A DNA stretch of 32,362 nucleotides from Alphaproteobacteria bacterium. GTDB lineage: Bacteria; Pseudomonadota; Alphaproteobacteria; UBA9655. Each line of letters begins with the position of its first letter. Position 1 is the first letter of the stretch. Location: the NCBI GenBank assembly GCA_019746105.1, contig JAIESK010000032.1, positions 1 to 32,362 of the forward strand. Reading direction: 5' to 3'. The notes beneath the pieces were generated by a model. The model made no database searches. It saw only the letters and a program-made list of their open reading frames with translations, and had not been told where the DNA came from. This document shows positions 8,548 to 16,763 of the stretch, in pieces. The translations under genes were made by a program, and so were the position numbers.

Positions 8548-9237
8548 TTAAACATAGAAATTATATTTTTCTTGAAAAATATCTATTAGTTTAGATGTGG
8601 TTGAATCGTTAACCTTTTTTTTCATGTTGCCAATATGAGCTTCAACCGTTCTTGGTGAGCTATTTAGTAATTTTGCTATTTCTTTTACTGTCTTTCCGTT
8701 GGACAAGTGCAAAATACATTCAAATTCTTTTTTTGAAAAGTATGTGTCCTTATATGCGCCTTCTAAATAAAATCGATCAAAATTTATATTGTTTAAAAAA
8801 TTTTTTATATTTTTTTCATAGTTGAAAGACGCTAGAAAAGCATTTTCTTTTGTGCAGATGAGTTGTTCACTTTTTTTATCTTTTATAAGATTAAATGTTT
8901 TCTCTTTGAAATATAAAATAAAATGCTCCAGGATATGCATATTATTTAAGTAAAAATCTATGATTTGGGTTTTTTCTCTTGTTGCGGCAAAGAACCAAAC
9001 ATTTCCGAAATTTTTTTGTCGTTCATAAATAACAATTATATTCCAAATGTTGTGATCGTATAAAGCAGAATAGTGCTCTCCTAAGGGAGTGCCGTAAATT
9101 AAAACTTTACGAATGCCACCCTCTGGAATTTTTTGCATAGCATAGAAATCTATGTCATTATAAAAACCATATGCGAAATATTTTTTTGTCCACGCATGAT
9201 CTGTTGATAGACGTAACATACTTCCATCATCATACAT
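8548..9237 (-). CDS. LuxR-type HTH transcriptional regulator, probably 5'-damaged
   Basis: The C-terminal 60 residues are a LuxR/GerE helix-turn-helix: FSKKEFECILHLSNGKTVKE, then IAKLLNSSPRTVEAHIGNMK. The N-terminal domain is not a family I can name, but it shares ALYDHNIWN and the surrounding pattern with the neighbour at 9512. The ATG at 9237 has no good ribosome site, and the frame stays open upstream to about 9369 (…NHLWLYKKINSRALEYAEAL…), in a stretch that aligns with the start of the 9512 protein. No start codon lies in that extension. An ATG at 9388 in another frame would join it if one base near 9370 were removed. So the ancestral gene was probably about 280 codons (8548-9388) and the present one is frameshifted, or starts internally. 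The gene is much more AT-rich than ubiG. Confidence 0.7.
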   Translation of the reverse strand: MYDDGSMLRLSTDHAWTKKYFAYGFYNDIDFYAMQKIPEGGIRKVLIYGTPLGEHYSALYDHNIWNIIVIYERQKNFGNVWFFAATREKTQIIDFYLNNMHILEHFILYFKEKTFNLIKDKKSEQLICTKENAFLASFNYEKNIKNFLNNINFDRFYLEGAYKDTYFSKKEFECILHLSNGKTVKEIAKLLNSSPRTVEAHIGNMKKKVNDSTTSKLIDIFQEKYNFYV

Positions 9238-9511
9238 CTTAACGTATCCAAAATTTGTTATTTCAAAATTAGAAAATAATGGCTCGCAAATCGTCTCAAT
9301 TGTTTCTGAAAGTGCTTCTGCATATTCTAAAGCTCGCGAATTTATTTTTTTATATAACCATAAGTGATTACTTTAAATCTTGGGCCATAATCACAATAAA
9401 CTGAATAATTACCTTGCGCAAGTTTTTTAAAAAGCTCCGTAAAAATACCTAAGTTGAAATTAAAAAAATTTTTGGATAAGATTAAATAAAATTAATAGAT
9501 GGTCATAAAAG

Positions 9512-9955
9512 ATGCATCATTCACACTTGATAGCTCTAAATTATAATAGAGCGATTAACGAGCATATAAGTGCTTTAAATGAGCCTTTAGTGAAGGCGTG
9601 TGGGCTTTCTCTGCTTACCTTCAGAAGATTCTCTAAAACGGGTGAGTTATTATATATATTTAATAATAATTCCTGGATGGAATATTCTTTTGAGAATACA
9701 TATTGGAATAGTATGACTTTTGGGAGTCGAGTTAATCAACTTTCAAAGCAAAAATTTTTAAATTATGTTTGGCCGGATTTTCCTGATCCTCAAGACCCAG
9801 TTTATTGTGCGTTATATGATCACAATATATGGAATGGTATAATACTGTATAGGAAGTACGAAGATTGTATTGAAGCATTTGCTTTTTTTGGGGAAAGGGA
9901 AAATGCTATTATAAAAAATTTCTATGCCGACAGTGTAAATATATTAAATGACTAG
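9512..9955 (+). CDS. N-terminal fragment of the broken LuxR-type regulator
   Basis: 147 residues containing only the unassigned N-terminal (sensor-like) domain: SHLIALNYNRAINEHISALN at the start and YDHNIWN near residue 109. It ends at the TAG at 9953. No strong ribosome site precedes the ATG; the nearest purine run is in GGTCATAAAAG. Without the HTH it should not bind DNA as a regulator. It is homologous over its whole length to the divergent neighbour at 8548, including the part lying upstream of that gene's apparent start. Confidence 0.55.
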   Translation: MHHSHLIALNYNRAINEHISALNEPLVKACGLSLLTFRRFSKTGELLYIFNNNSWMEYSFENTYWNSMTFGSRVNQLSKQKFLNYVWPDFPDPQDPVYCALYDHNIWNGIILYRKYEDCIEAFAFFGERENAIIKNFYADSVNILND

Positions 9956-10135
9956 ATTGTTTATTTTAAAGATAAAGCTCATGATTTAATTCACCCAAAT
10001 GATAAAAATATATTTATACCTTATAATTTAGATATATCAGGGAATTCTACAATTCTAGAAAACAATATAAAAAGTTTCTTTGAGCAAACTAAAGTTTCAA
10101 AGTTTTTTTTAACAATTAATGGTAAAGATGTCCCT

Positions 10136-10360
10136 ATGTCGAGAAGAGAAATAGAGTGTCTCTTTCATGTATCAAAAGGAAAAAGTATGAAGGAGATTGC
10201 CTTGTTGCTTAACCTATCTCCAAGAACTATAGAGTCTCATTTAAATAGTTCTAAAATGAAAGCACGGTCAAATGCGAGTAATCTAATTGAAGCTTTTATA
10301 AAATCAAAATTTATTATTAATAATTATCACGAACTAATGGGAGGACCAAATGAAAACTAA
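10136..10360 (+). CDS. C-terminal HTH fragment of the broken LuxR-type regulator
   Basis: 74 residues holding the full LuxR/GerE helix-turn-helix: SRREIECLFHVSKGKSMKEI, then ALLLNLSPRTIESHLNSSKM. It is in the same frame as the 9512 fragment. An ATG at 10136 could allow a stand-alone HTH protein, but only a weak GGTAAAG lies upstream. Its stop codon lies inside the next gene, and GGGAGG in its last codons is the ribosome site of that gene. Translation of this fragment could therefore influence expression of the transporter. Confidence 0.5.
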   Translation: MSRREIECLFHVSKGKSMKEIALLLNLSPRTIESHLNSSKMKARSNASNLIEAFIKSKFIINNYHELMGGPNEN

Positions 10361-11642
10361 TAAAAGATCTGTAGTCGCAGCACTTATTGGACACGTTTTA
10401 GAACGCTACGATGTTGCTTTATATGGTTATTTTTCAGCCATGCTGGCTCCAATCTTTTTCGCCTCTACTGATGCGTCTACAGCTCTTTTTGCAAGTTTAG
10501 GTGCGTTTGCTGCTGGTTATTTAATGCGACCTCTTGGCGGGATCATCTTTGGGTATTTTGGTGATCGATATGGAAGAAAGCAGGCATTTACCTGGTCAAT
10601 TTTCTTAGTCATTATCCCTACATTCTTAATAGGTGTGCTGCCTTCTTATGATCAAATCGGAATTGCAGCACCTATAATTTTAATTACATGCCGACTTATG
10701 CAAGGATTGTGTAATGGAGGAGAGTTTAGTGGTGCTGGAATCTTTGTTGGTGAACATATGCCAAAGAATAGAGTGGGATTTTCTGGAGGCATGATTTGTG
10801 CGACAGGGATTTTAGGAGCTGTAATAGGAACTTTCTTAGGAGCCGTCGTTACTTTACCAGCTATACCCAGTTGGGGTTGGCGAATTCCATTTTTAGTTGG
10901 GTCTTGTCTAACCTTAGTAAGCTACTTTATTCGTCGAAATATGGTTGAAACTCCTGTATTTGAAGAGGTTCTGAGGAAGGGAAAAACGTTACAAAATCCT
11001 TTGAAAGATGTGTTCAAAAATTACAAATTTAATATGTTCAATACAATTGCAATAGGAGGATGTGGCCATATTTTGCTTTATATGTCCTCAATTTACATGA
11101 ATGTTGTGTATACAACATACCTTAAGCTTCCCAATTTCCAAATTTTAGCTATTAACACATGTATCCTAGGGGTATGGGTTATTCTTTCTCCTGTGATGGG
11201 TTATTTTTCAGATAGGGTAGGCATTCGTCGATTTATGGCGGGAGCGGCTATGTTGGCCGCGTTTTCAGCCTATCCTCTTTTCGCTTTTTTAGAGCAAAAT
11301 CTGACGATAGAGGGGATCATTATATTTCAGCTTTTCTTAACAGTAATTGGTTCTGCATTCGTCGCCCCAATTTCTGGTTTATTCGTATCTCTTTTTCCTG
11401 TTAGAGAACGTTATAGTGGTGTCGCTTTTAGTATCACTTTAGGGCAAGCTTTATTTGGAGGAACGACGCCACTAATTTCTACTTTCCTCACAAACGTTAC
11501 TGGGGATTTTAAAGCTCCAGCTTATTTTATGATGTTTGGAGCTATTATGGGATGTGTGGCTATCATTAAAATGATGCAATTTCCTATTAAGTTGCAAGAT
11601 GATAAATCTTCTGCTAGCGACTTGACCTTGAAGGCTGCCTAA
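10350..11642 (+). CDS. MFS transporter, metabolite:H+ symporter (ProP-like) family
   Basis: 430 residues with about 12 hydrophobic helices. The MHS-family signatures are visible: GHVLERYDVALYGYFSAMLA near the N-terminus, RPLGGIIFGYFGDRYGRKQA (motif A, about residues 59-78), the LMQGLCNGGEFSGAG segment and SWGWRIPFLVG. Known members import proline/betaine, citrate, alpha-ketoglutarate or similar metabolites with protons; the substrate cannot be decided here. The ATG at 10350 is preceded by GGGAGG with 5-base spacing, a strong site, and it overlaps the LuxR-type frame by 11 bases, so co-transcription and translational coupling are likely. Intracellular alphaproteobacteria often carry many ProP-like paralogs (known), which would fit uptake of host metabolites. 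Confidence 0.9.
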   Translation: MKTNKRSVVAALIGHVLERYDVALYGYFSAMLAPIFFASTDASTALFASLGAFAAGYLMRPLGGIIFGYFGDRYGRKQAFTWSIFLVIIPTFLIGVLPSYDQIGIAAPIILITCRLMQGLCNGGEFSGAGIFVGEHMPKNRVGFSGGMICATGILGAVIGTFLGAVVTLPAIPSWGWRIPFLVGSCLTLVSYFIRRNMVETPVFEEVLRKGKTLQNPLKDVFKNYKFNMFNTIAIGGCGHILLYMSSIYMNVVYTTYLKLPNFQILAINTCILGVWVILSPVMGYFSDRVGIRRFMAGAAMLAAFSAYPLFAFLEQNLTIEGIIIFQLFLTVIGSAFVAPISGLFVSLFPVRERYSGVAFSITLGQALFGGTTPLISTFLTNVTGDFKAPAYFMMFGAIMGCVAIIKMMQFPIKLQDDKSSASDLTLKAA

Positions 11643-11724
11643 AAAGAACGCGGGGTTAGACGTTGCTAAGCTTGTATTTATGCGCTTTTTTTGCTTTAAT
11701 AGCAGAAAGGGAAAGGGAGAGATC

Positions 11725-11868
11725 ATGGGAAAATATTTTTTAATTTTAATGAGCCTTTCATTACCACTGTTAGTAGCCTGTGAAAAGAAAAGCACAGAAA
11801 CTAGCGCTTACTCTGGGGAAGTTTGTGATCCAAAAGAGGAGACAAAGATTCCTCGGGCTCTTAATTAA
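11725..11868 (+). CDS. Small lipoprotein, 47 aa
   Basis: The ATG at 11725 follows a strong AAAGGGAGAG ribosome site. The product begins MGKYFLILMSLSLPLLVAC, a signal peptide ending in the lipobox L-V-A-C with Cys19 as the lipidation site. The mature part is only about 29 residues, charged (EKKSTETSAYSGEVCDPKEE) and with a second Cys. An upstream in-frame ATG at 11680 would bury the signal peptide behind 15 basic residues and is less likely. Such mini-lipoproteins are often unannotated. I do not recognise a family. The 95-aa gene starts 20 bases downstream, so the two are probably co-expressed. Confidence 0.7.
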   Translation: MGKYFLILMSLSLPLLVACEKKSTETSAYSGEVCDPKEETKIPRALN

Positions 11869-11888
11869 TCTTTAAAAGGGAAAAAGAT

Positions 11889-12176
11889 ATGCCCATTCTT
11901 GATGAAAATGGTTTGCTTTCAGAAGCGGAAAAGCAAGCCTATTCTGAGATTTTGAAAACTCATGGTCATAAACCTCATCATTTTCTTTTGGAAGTTGTTG
12001 AAGATCAAGAGACAATGGATATGAATGACCTTAACTATGTGATTATTGTTAAAACAACAGCAACTCATTTGGATCATCAAAAATCAAAATCCTATCGCAG
12101 TCAGGCAAATACTGGTACATGGCTTGCAGAATTTGAAAAGGATTTAAAAAATGGAGTTTTTCTGCCGGGTGCTTAG
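11889..12176 (+). CDS. Hypothetical protein, 95 aa
   Basis: A soluble, acidic, probably cytoplasmic protein without signal peptide or membrane helix; I do not recognise a family. It starts MPILDENGLLSEAEKQAYSE, includes a hydrophobic strand-like piece (NYVIIVKTTA) and a His-rich KTHGHKPHHF. It ends in WLAEFEKDLKNGVFLPGA. The ribosome site AAAGGGAAAAAG lies just before the ATG. Its closeness to the mini-lipoprotein (20 bases) and shared strand suggest a two-gene unit. The alpha/beta pattern looks like a real folded protein rather than a chance frame. Confidence 0.68.
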   Translation: MPILDENGLLSEAEKQAYSEILKTHGHKPHHFLLEVVEDQETMDMNDLNYVIIVKTTATHLDHQKSKSYRSQANTGTWLAEFEKDLKNGVFLPGA

Positions 12177-12277
12177 GAAGAAAAATAATTTTTTCACATT
12201 TTAAGAGTTCTCAGATGGAGCTGCCCAGAGACCACCTACGATAGTCGTCTTTCTTAAGATAAAGATTTAAATAGGTA

Positions 12278-12306
12278 TTGATGTTTTTAAAGACTTTTAT
12301 TACATA
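12278..12306 (+). promoter_or_regulatory. Probable sigma70 promoter for the exported coiled-coil gene
   Basis: TTGATG (12278-12283) and TACATA (12301-12306) are separated by 17 bases in an AT-rich region about 60 bases before the start at 12367. An imperfect hairpin follows in the leader: TGTGTC paired with GACACG. Confidence 0.45.
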
Positions 12307-12366
12307 ATACACTGTGTCTATGTGTTGATGACACGGTAAATGGTAATTTTTAATGTGGTGATGATA

Positions 12367-13221
12367 ATGAAATTGAATCTAATTAATCTAAAAACTTTTT
12401 CTTTAAGTGTTCTTATGGCTTCAAGCATGATCAGTGGTGCTTTTGCAATGGAGTCTCAAGATATTGATAATACAAGCCAAATCGGAAGTGTTAAGGCTGC
12501 AAGAGCAATGTTCGCTAATGGAAAAAGCCCTGTAAAAAAAGAAGGTCAATCGTCGAGAGTTGATTTTAAGGAAGACTTTAAGAATGCCCAGGGGGAAGGG
12601 GCCGCATTCCTGAAAAAGAAAGTTTCAATAAAAGAAGAGGCAGAAATTCAAACTCAGGCTTTACAAAAGAAAATTGAAGAGCTAACAGCTTCTATTCCTG
12701 CAAAGAAACAAGAACTTGAGGCAATACAAGCCGAGAGTGCAAGAATCGCACAAGAAATTGAAGAGTTTAAGAAACAAGTTTGGTTCTCAAAAGATTCAGG
12801 AATTGGTTTGGCAGTAACAAAGGTTACTTCTTATCTATGGACTAGTAAATCTTCTCCTGCAACGCAGATGGCTACTAACGATGGAGCAAGCGAAAAAGAA
12901 GTAGAGTCACAAACTCCAAAAGCTAGTTCTCAAGATTTGTCTTTGCAAGTTGGTGACGAAGGAGCTAAGGGAATTTTCACAAGAGAACTGTCCATTACAA
13001 AAGAAAAAGCAGAAGCTCAACTTAAGGGGCTCGAGGAGCAATTCAATAATTTAGAAGCTGATATTTCTTCTGCGAAAGCGGCACTAGCTACGCAAAAAGC
13101 AGAACAGGAAAAACTGATTGGTGCATCTAAAAGCGTTAAGGATAATGCCCTTCTCACAACAGAACAAATTAACGCAACCAAAAGTACGCTCAACCCTCTA
13201 AATTACTTTTGGAAAAAGTAA
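12367..13221 (+). CDS. Exported coiled-coil protein with internal duplication, 284 aa
   Basis: Unrecognised family. The ATG at 12367 has GGTG 6 bases upstream and gives a clean signal peptide (MKLNLINLKTFSLSVLMASS, then MISGAFA before MESQ). ATGs at 12340 and 12361 are in frame but only lengthen the N-terminus. Two long coiled coils are visible: one beginning SIKEEAEIQTQALQKKIEEL and one beginning SITKEKAEAQLKGLEEQFNN. Each is preceded by a similar short motif (FLKKKVSIKEEAE, IFTRELSITKEKAE). The first is followed by VTSYLWTSKSS and the second ends near LNPLNYFWKK, so the protein looks like a diverged duplication of one unit. The linker is Ser/Thr/Gln-rich. A periplasmic or secreted structural role is possible. 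A terminator follows at 13286, so this is a single-gene unit or the end of one. Confidence 0.78.
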   Translation: MKLNLINLKTFSLSVLMASSMISGAFAMESQDIDNTSQIGSVKAARAMFANGKSPVKKEGQSSRVDFKEDFKNAQGEGAAFLKKKVSIKEEAEIQTQALQKKIEELTASIPAKKQELEAIQAESARIAQEIEEFKKQVWFSKDSGIGLAVTKVTSYLWTSKSSPATQMATNDGASEKEVESQTPKASSQDLSLQVGDEGAKGIFTRELSITKEKAEAQLKGLEEQFNNLEADISSAKAALATQKAEQEKLIGASKSVKDNALLTTEQINATKSTLNPLNYFWKK

Positions 13222-13285
13222 CTAAGGGAAAGAATAACTTTCTAGATTTCTGAAATCTTAAAAGGTTCTCTGATCTTTAAGGAAA

Positions 13286-13315
13286 GGCCTCTCGATATAG
13301 GAGAGGTCTTTTTCT
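13286..13315 (+). terminator. Rho-independent terminator before the nuo operon
   Basis: CCTCTC (13288-13293) and GAGAGG (13301-13306) form the stem core, extended by a G-T and a G-C pair, with loop GATATAG. CTTTTTCTTT follows directly. It isolates the exported coiled-coil gene from nuoA. A perfect 15-base palindrome (AGATTTC-T-GAAATCT, 13244-13258) lies between the stop and this terminator. Confidence 0.85.
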
Positions 13316-13427
13316 TTGTTGACCTTACAAAGATTCGAAACTCTTTCAAATTCTCCTCAAATTTTGGTTTTCAAGAACGTGCTTTCGTTGTAAGAGTATA
13401 CTCAAATAAAATGATAAGGCGCACCTT

Positions 13428-13829
13428 GTGGATCTTTCTTCTAGTCATTTGATGACCACCCCTTTAAAGGGAAGTTTTGAGGACTACTTTAATATCCTTG
13501 TCTTCATGGCCATTGCCTTTGGCCTTTCGATCCTTCTGATCTTTTTGGCCTATCTGCGAGGACCGCGCAAGCCGGATGCAGCCAAACTATCACCCTATGA
13601 ATGCGGGTTTGAGGCCTTTACGGATGCGCGGCTAAAGTTTGACGTGCGGTTTTATCTGGTAGCTATACTTTTCATTATTTTTGACCTTGAAATTGCGTTC
13701 CTTTTTCCATGGGCGATTACTCTCCATGACATTGGCCTTTATGGCTATTTCTCCATGGTGGTTTTTCTGTTCCTTCTCACCGTTGGATTTATTTATGAAT
13801 GGCGAAAAGGAGCCTTAGAATGGGAGTAA
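13428..13829 (+). CDS. nuoA: NADH-quinone oxidoreductase subunit A
   Basis: Small membrane subunit at the junction of the arms of complex I. 133 residues with three hydrophobic helices. The family signatures are present: [20 protein letters not shown], then [20 protein letters not shown] with the conserved acidic residues in the membrane. The GTG at 13428 is preceded by AAGG with 8-base spacing; an ATG at 13452 has no ribosome site, so GTG is preferred. First gene of the nuo operon. A TATACT -10-like box (13397-13402) within the palindrome GAGTATACTC lies upstream, but I see no convincing -35. The stop overlaps nuoB by 10 bases. Confidence 0.96.
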   Translation: MDLSSSHLMTTPLKGSFEDYFNILVFMAIAFGLSILLIFLAYLRGPRKPDAAKLSPYECGFEAFTDARLKFDVRFYLVAILFIIFDLEIAFLFPWAITLHDIGLYGYFSMVVFLFLLTVGFIYEWRKGALEWE

Positions 13830-14398
13830 AAAAACCAATTCTTCCCAAGGAAGCTCTCAAAGCCGGCTATGGTATAGAGGCCATTCCTGAGGGGGTTAGT
13901 CCTGATGTTCTCTTGGAGACTTTAAATCAAGAAATCACTCAGCAAGGCTTTGTTGTCACCCAATTGGATAAGGTGGCCGCTTGGGCGCAATCCGGATCCT
14001 TATGGCCTATGACTTTTGGTCTTGCCTGCTGTGCGATTGAGATGATGCAAACAGCGGCGGCTCGCTATGATTTGGATCGCTTTGGCGTGGTCTTTCGGCC
14101 CAGTCCCCGCCAAGCGGATTTGATGATTGTGGCCGGAACACTGACCAATAAAATGGCGCCAGCCTTGCGCAAAGTGTACGACCAAATGGCTGAACCTCGT
14201 TATGTGATTTCCATGGGATCTTGTGCTAATGGGGGTGGATATTATCACTACTCTTATTCGGTGACCCGTGGGTGTGATCGTATTGTGCCCGTCGATGTGT
14301 ATGTGCCTGGATGTCCGCCAACGGCAGAAGCATTGCTTTACGGCATCTTACAGTTGCAACGAAAAATTCAACGCGAAAAACATTTTGTGCGAGGATAA
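13820..14398 (+). CDS. nuoB: NADH-quinone oxidoreductase subunit B
   Basis: Peripheral-arm subunit (PSST type) that holds cluster N2, the last iron-sulfur centre before ubiquinone. The four expected ligands are visible at C70-C71 ([10 protein letters not shown]), C135 ([10 protein letters not shown]) and C165 ([10 protein letters not shown]). The length of 192 residues is normal. The ATG at 13820 has AAAGGAG about 8 bases upstream and is preferred over an in-frame ATG at 13799 that lies inside nuoA. The gene overlaps nuoA by 10 bases, and nuoC starts 3 bases after its stop. Confidence 0.97.
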   Translation: MGVKKPILPKEALKAGYGIEAIPEGVSPDVLLETLNQEITQQGFVVTQLDKVAAWAQSGSLWPMTFGLACCAIEMMQTAAARYDLDRFGVVFRPSPRQADLMIVAGTLTNKMAPALRKVYDQMAEPRYVISMGSCANGGGYYHYSYSVTRGCDRIVPVDVYVPGCPPTAEALLYGILQLQRKIQREKHFVRG

Positions 14399-14401
14399 AG
14401 G

Positions 14402-15013
14402 ATGGCCATTCCACGCACTCTTGAAGATTTAGGGCGCCTTATTGAAGAGGAAATTGAGACGGATTTGGTATCTTGGACGGTCGAAAAGGGAGAACTTTCT
14501 CTTATCGTGGAGCGACCTGCCATTGCGCGAGTTTTGATCTATTTGCGAGATTCGGAAACCTTTCAATTTTCTCAATTGATGGACGTATGTGGGGTAGATT
14601 ATCTGGGCCGTGAGCCGCGCTTTGATGTGGTCTATCACCTCTTAAGTCTTGTCCGTAATTGGCGTCTTCGTATCAAAGTTCAGGTGGAAGAGGGGATGCC
14701 CGTTCCTTCCGTAACATCAGTTTATAATTGTGCCAATTGGTGGGAGCGGGAAGTCTTTGATCTTTATGGCATTCCCTTTGAAGATCATCCTGATTTGCGG
14801 CGCATCCTAACAGACTATGGTTTTGAAGGCTATCCTCTGCGCAAGGATTTCCCGCTTACGGGCTATGTAGAGGTGCGCTATGATGAAGAACAAAAGCGAG
14901 TTGTTTATGAGCCCGTGAAACTGCCCCAAGCCTTTCGAACCTTTGATTTCGAAAGTCCTTGGGAAGGGATGGAGACGGCTGTTAAAGTCAGCGCTGTTCA
15001 GGAGGAGAGCTGA
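14402..15013 (+). CDS. nuoC: NADH-quinone oxidoreductase subunit C
   Basis: 30-kDa-type peripheral subunit. 203 residues, a stand-alone NuoC and not the NuoCD fusion of enterobacteria. The signature block [20 protein letters not shown] and [20 protein letters not shown] is intact. The C-terminal tail [12 protein letters not shown] is typical of alphaproteobacterial and mitochondrial homologs. Its TGA overlaps the nuoD ATG (TGATG), a common sign of translational coupling. Confidence 0.97.
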   Translation: MAIPRTLEDLGRLIEEEIETDLVSWTVEKGELSLIVERPAIARVLIYLRDSETFQFSQLMDVCGVDYLGREPRFDVVYHLLSLVRNWRLRIKVQVEEGMPVPSVTSVYNCANWWEREVFDLYGIPFEDHPDLRRILTDYGFEGYPLRKDFPLTGYVEVRYDEEQKRVVYEPVKLPQAFRTFDFESPWEGMETAVKVSAVQEES

Positions 15014-16197
15014 TGGAAAAGGGCGCCCCTCAAAAGCAAAGCTATACCATGAACTTTGGGCCTCAGCATCCCGCGGCCCACGGAGTTTTACGCCTCATTC
15101 TTGAGATGGACGGTGAGGTGGTTGAACGGGCTGACCCCCACATTGGGCTTCTTCATCGGGGAACAGAAAAGCTTATCGAGTACAAAACTTACCTTCAAGC
15201 CATTCCTTATTTTGATCGTTTAGATTATGTCTCCCCTATGGCTCAAGAGCATGTGTTTGCACTCGCTGTTGAGAAATTACTCAGTCTTGAAATCCCCATG
15301 CGGGCCAAATATATCCGCGTTTTGTTTTGTGAGATCACCCGCATTTTAAACCATCTTTTGAACATCACCACCATGGCTATCGATGTGGGAGCCATGACAC
15401 CGCTTTTATGGGGGTTTGAAGAGCGAGAGGTCTTAATGGGCTTTTATGAGCGGGTTTCCGGGGCGCGTCTTCATGCCAACTATTTCCGTCCCGGAGGTGT
15501 ACATAAGGATTTGCCACCAGGCTTAGCAGAAGACATTATGGCTTTTGCAAACCGTTTCCCTAAGGTGATTGACGATTTGGAAGGTCTGTTGACGGATAAT
15601 CGTATTTTTAAACAGCGTACTGTGAACATCGGCGTTGTTACCGCTGAGCAAGCACTGGATTGGGGGTTTACGGGACCTATGTTGCGTGCTTCTAATGTGG
15701 CTTGGGATTTGCGGCGTAATCAACCCTATGAAGTTTATGATCAGCTGGAGTTCTTTATTCCTGTAGGACAAAATGGTGACTGCTATGATCGTTATTTAGT
15801 GCGGATGGAAGAAATGCGCCAGAGCGTTCGGCTTATAAAGCAATGCCTCGAGAAGATGCCGGAAGGTCCTGTGAAGGTGGATGACTATAAAGTAACACCG
15901 CCCCCTCGTGCAAAAATGAAAACCTCTATGGAGGCGCTGATCCATCACTTTAAGCTTTATACAGAAGGCTATCATGTCCCCAAAGGGGAAACCTATACGG
16001 TCGTGGAGGCACCCAAGGGAGAGTTCGGTGTTTACCTTGTGTCCGATGGAAGCAATAAGCCCTATCGCTGTAAAATAAGGCCGCCCAGCTTTGCCTTTAT
16101 GCAGGCTTTTGATTTCATGGCCAAAGGGCATATGCTGGCGGATGTGCCAAGTATTATTGGGTCCTTGGATATTGTTTTTGGGGAGATTGATCGGTGA
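15013..16197 (+). CDS. nuoD: NADH-quinone oxidoreductase subunit D
   Basis: 49-kDa-type subunit that forms the quinone-binding cavity with NuoB. 394 residues, the usual length. It begins with the family hallmark [20 protein letters not shown] and includes [18 protein letters not shown], the [16 protein letters not shown] segment and [20 protein letters not shown]. It ends [10 protein letters not shown]. The start overlaps nuoC by one base with GGAGGAGAG just upstream, and the stop overlaps the nuoE GTG by four bases. Confidence 0.97.
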   Translation: MEKGAPQKQSYTMNFGPQHPAAHGVLRLILEMDGEVVERADPHIGLLHRGTEKLIEYKTYLQAIPYFDRLDYVSPMAQEHVFALAVEKLLSLEIPMRAKYIRVLFCEITRILNHLLNITTMAIDVGAMTPLLWGFEEREVLMGFYERVSGARLHANYFRPGGVHKDLPPGLAEDIMAFANRFPKVIDDLEGLLTDNRIFKQRTVNIGVVTAEQALDWGFTGPMLRASNVAWDLRRNQPYEVYDQLEFFIPVGQNGDCYDRYLVRMEEMRQSVRLIKQCLEKMPEGPVKVDDYKVTPPPRAKMKTSMEALIHHFKLYTEGYHVPKGETYTVVEAPKGEFGVYLVSDGSNKPYRCKIRPPSFAFMQAFDFMAKGHMLADVPSIIGSLDIVFGEIDR

Positions 16198-16763
16198 CAG
16201 CTTTTAAGTTCTCAAAGGAAAATGAAGAGCGCGTCAAGGAAATCTTGACTCACTATCCGCCTGATCGAAAAGCTAGTGCAATTTTACCGCTGTTTGAGTT
16301 GGCTCAGCGCCAATGTGGGGGTTGGCTTCCCAAAGAAGCCCTAGAAGCTATAACGGAAATGCTAGAGGTTTCCTTGATTCGTGGTTATGAGGTGGCTACC
16401 TTTTATACCATGTTTAATCTGAAGCCCATGGGCAAGTATCATCTTCAGATATGCGGAACAACACCTTGCATGTTGCGAGGGAGTGAAGATTTAAAAGGTG
16501 TTTGTCAGCGCCATTTAGGTATTGAAAATAAGGAAACGACCAAGGATGGACTCTTCACTCTCACAGAAGTTGAATGCATTGGAGCCTGTACTAATGCTCC
16601 TGTGGTGCAAATTAATGACGATTATTTTGAAGATCTCGATGAGAAAAGTTTCCTCAAAATTTTAGAAGATTTAAAAGCTGATCGACCGGTCAAACCTGGC
16701 TCTGCCATAGGACGGCAGGGCTCGGCTCCTGAGAGAAGGAGGGCCAATGCTAAAGGCAAGTGA
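16194..16763 (+). CDS. nuoE: NADH-quinone oxidoreductase subunit E
   Basis: 24-kDa-type subunit of the NADH-oxidising module with the [2Fe-2S] cluster N1a. Its four ligands are visible at C87 and C92 (QICGTTPC) and C128 and C132 (VECIGAC). 189 residues. The last 30 are basic and Pro/Arg-rich ([20 protein letters not shown]), as in alphaproteobacterial homologs. The GTG start overlaps the nuoD stop, with GGGGAG 8 bases upstream. The 3' end overlaps nuoF by 17 bases. Confidence 0.96.
   Translation: MTAFKFSKENEERVKEILTHYPPDRKASAILPLFELAQRQCGGWLPKEALEAITEMLEVSLIRGYEVATFYTMFNLKPMGKYHLQICGTTPCMLRGSEDLKGVCQRHLGIENKETTKDGLFTLTEVECIGACTNAPVVQINDDYFEDLDEKSFLKILEDLKADRPVKPGSAIGRQGSAPERRRANAKGK

Larger units (their letters stand above)
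9512..10360 (+). pseudogene. LuxR-type regulator interrupted by an in-frame TAG
   Basis: One frame runs from the ATG at 9512 to the TAA at 10358-10360 (282 residues) with a single TAG at 9953-9955. The sequence continues in register past the stop (IVYFKDKAHDLIH) and aligns there with the paralog at 8548 (ILYFKEKTFNLIK). The TAG therefore replaces a coding residue rather than ending a natural gene. The N-terminal domain carries ALYDHNIWNGIILY; the C-terminus is a LuxR/GerE HTH. The 3' end overlaps the transporter start at 10350 by 11 bases. A sequencing error, a true nonsense mutation, or readthrough would all fit. Confidence 0.72.

Noticed and set aside
9953-9955. TAG recoded as a sense codon in this organism
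   Set aside because: nuoI, nuoF and other intact genes here end in TAG at the expected place, so TAG works as a stop.
15796-16131. Antisense frames within nuo genes (also 18826-19311 and 25567-26079)
   Set aside because: They lie wholly opposite well-supported nuo genes and show no domains or ribosome sites.
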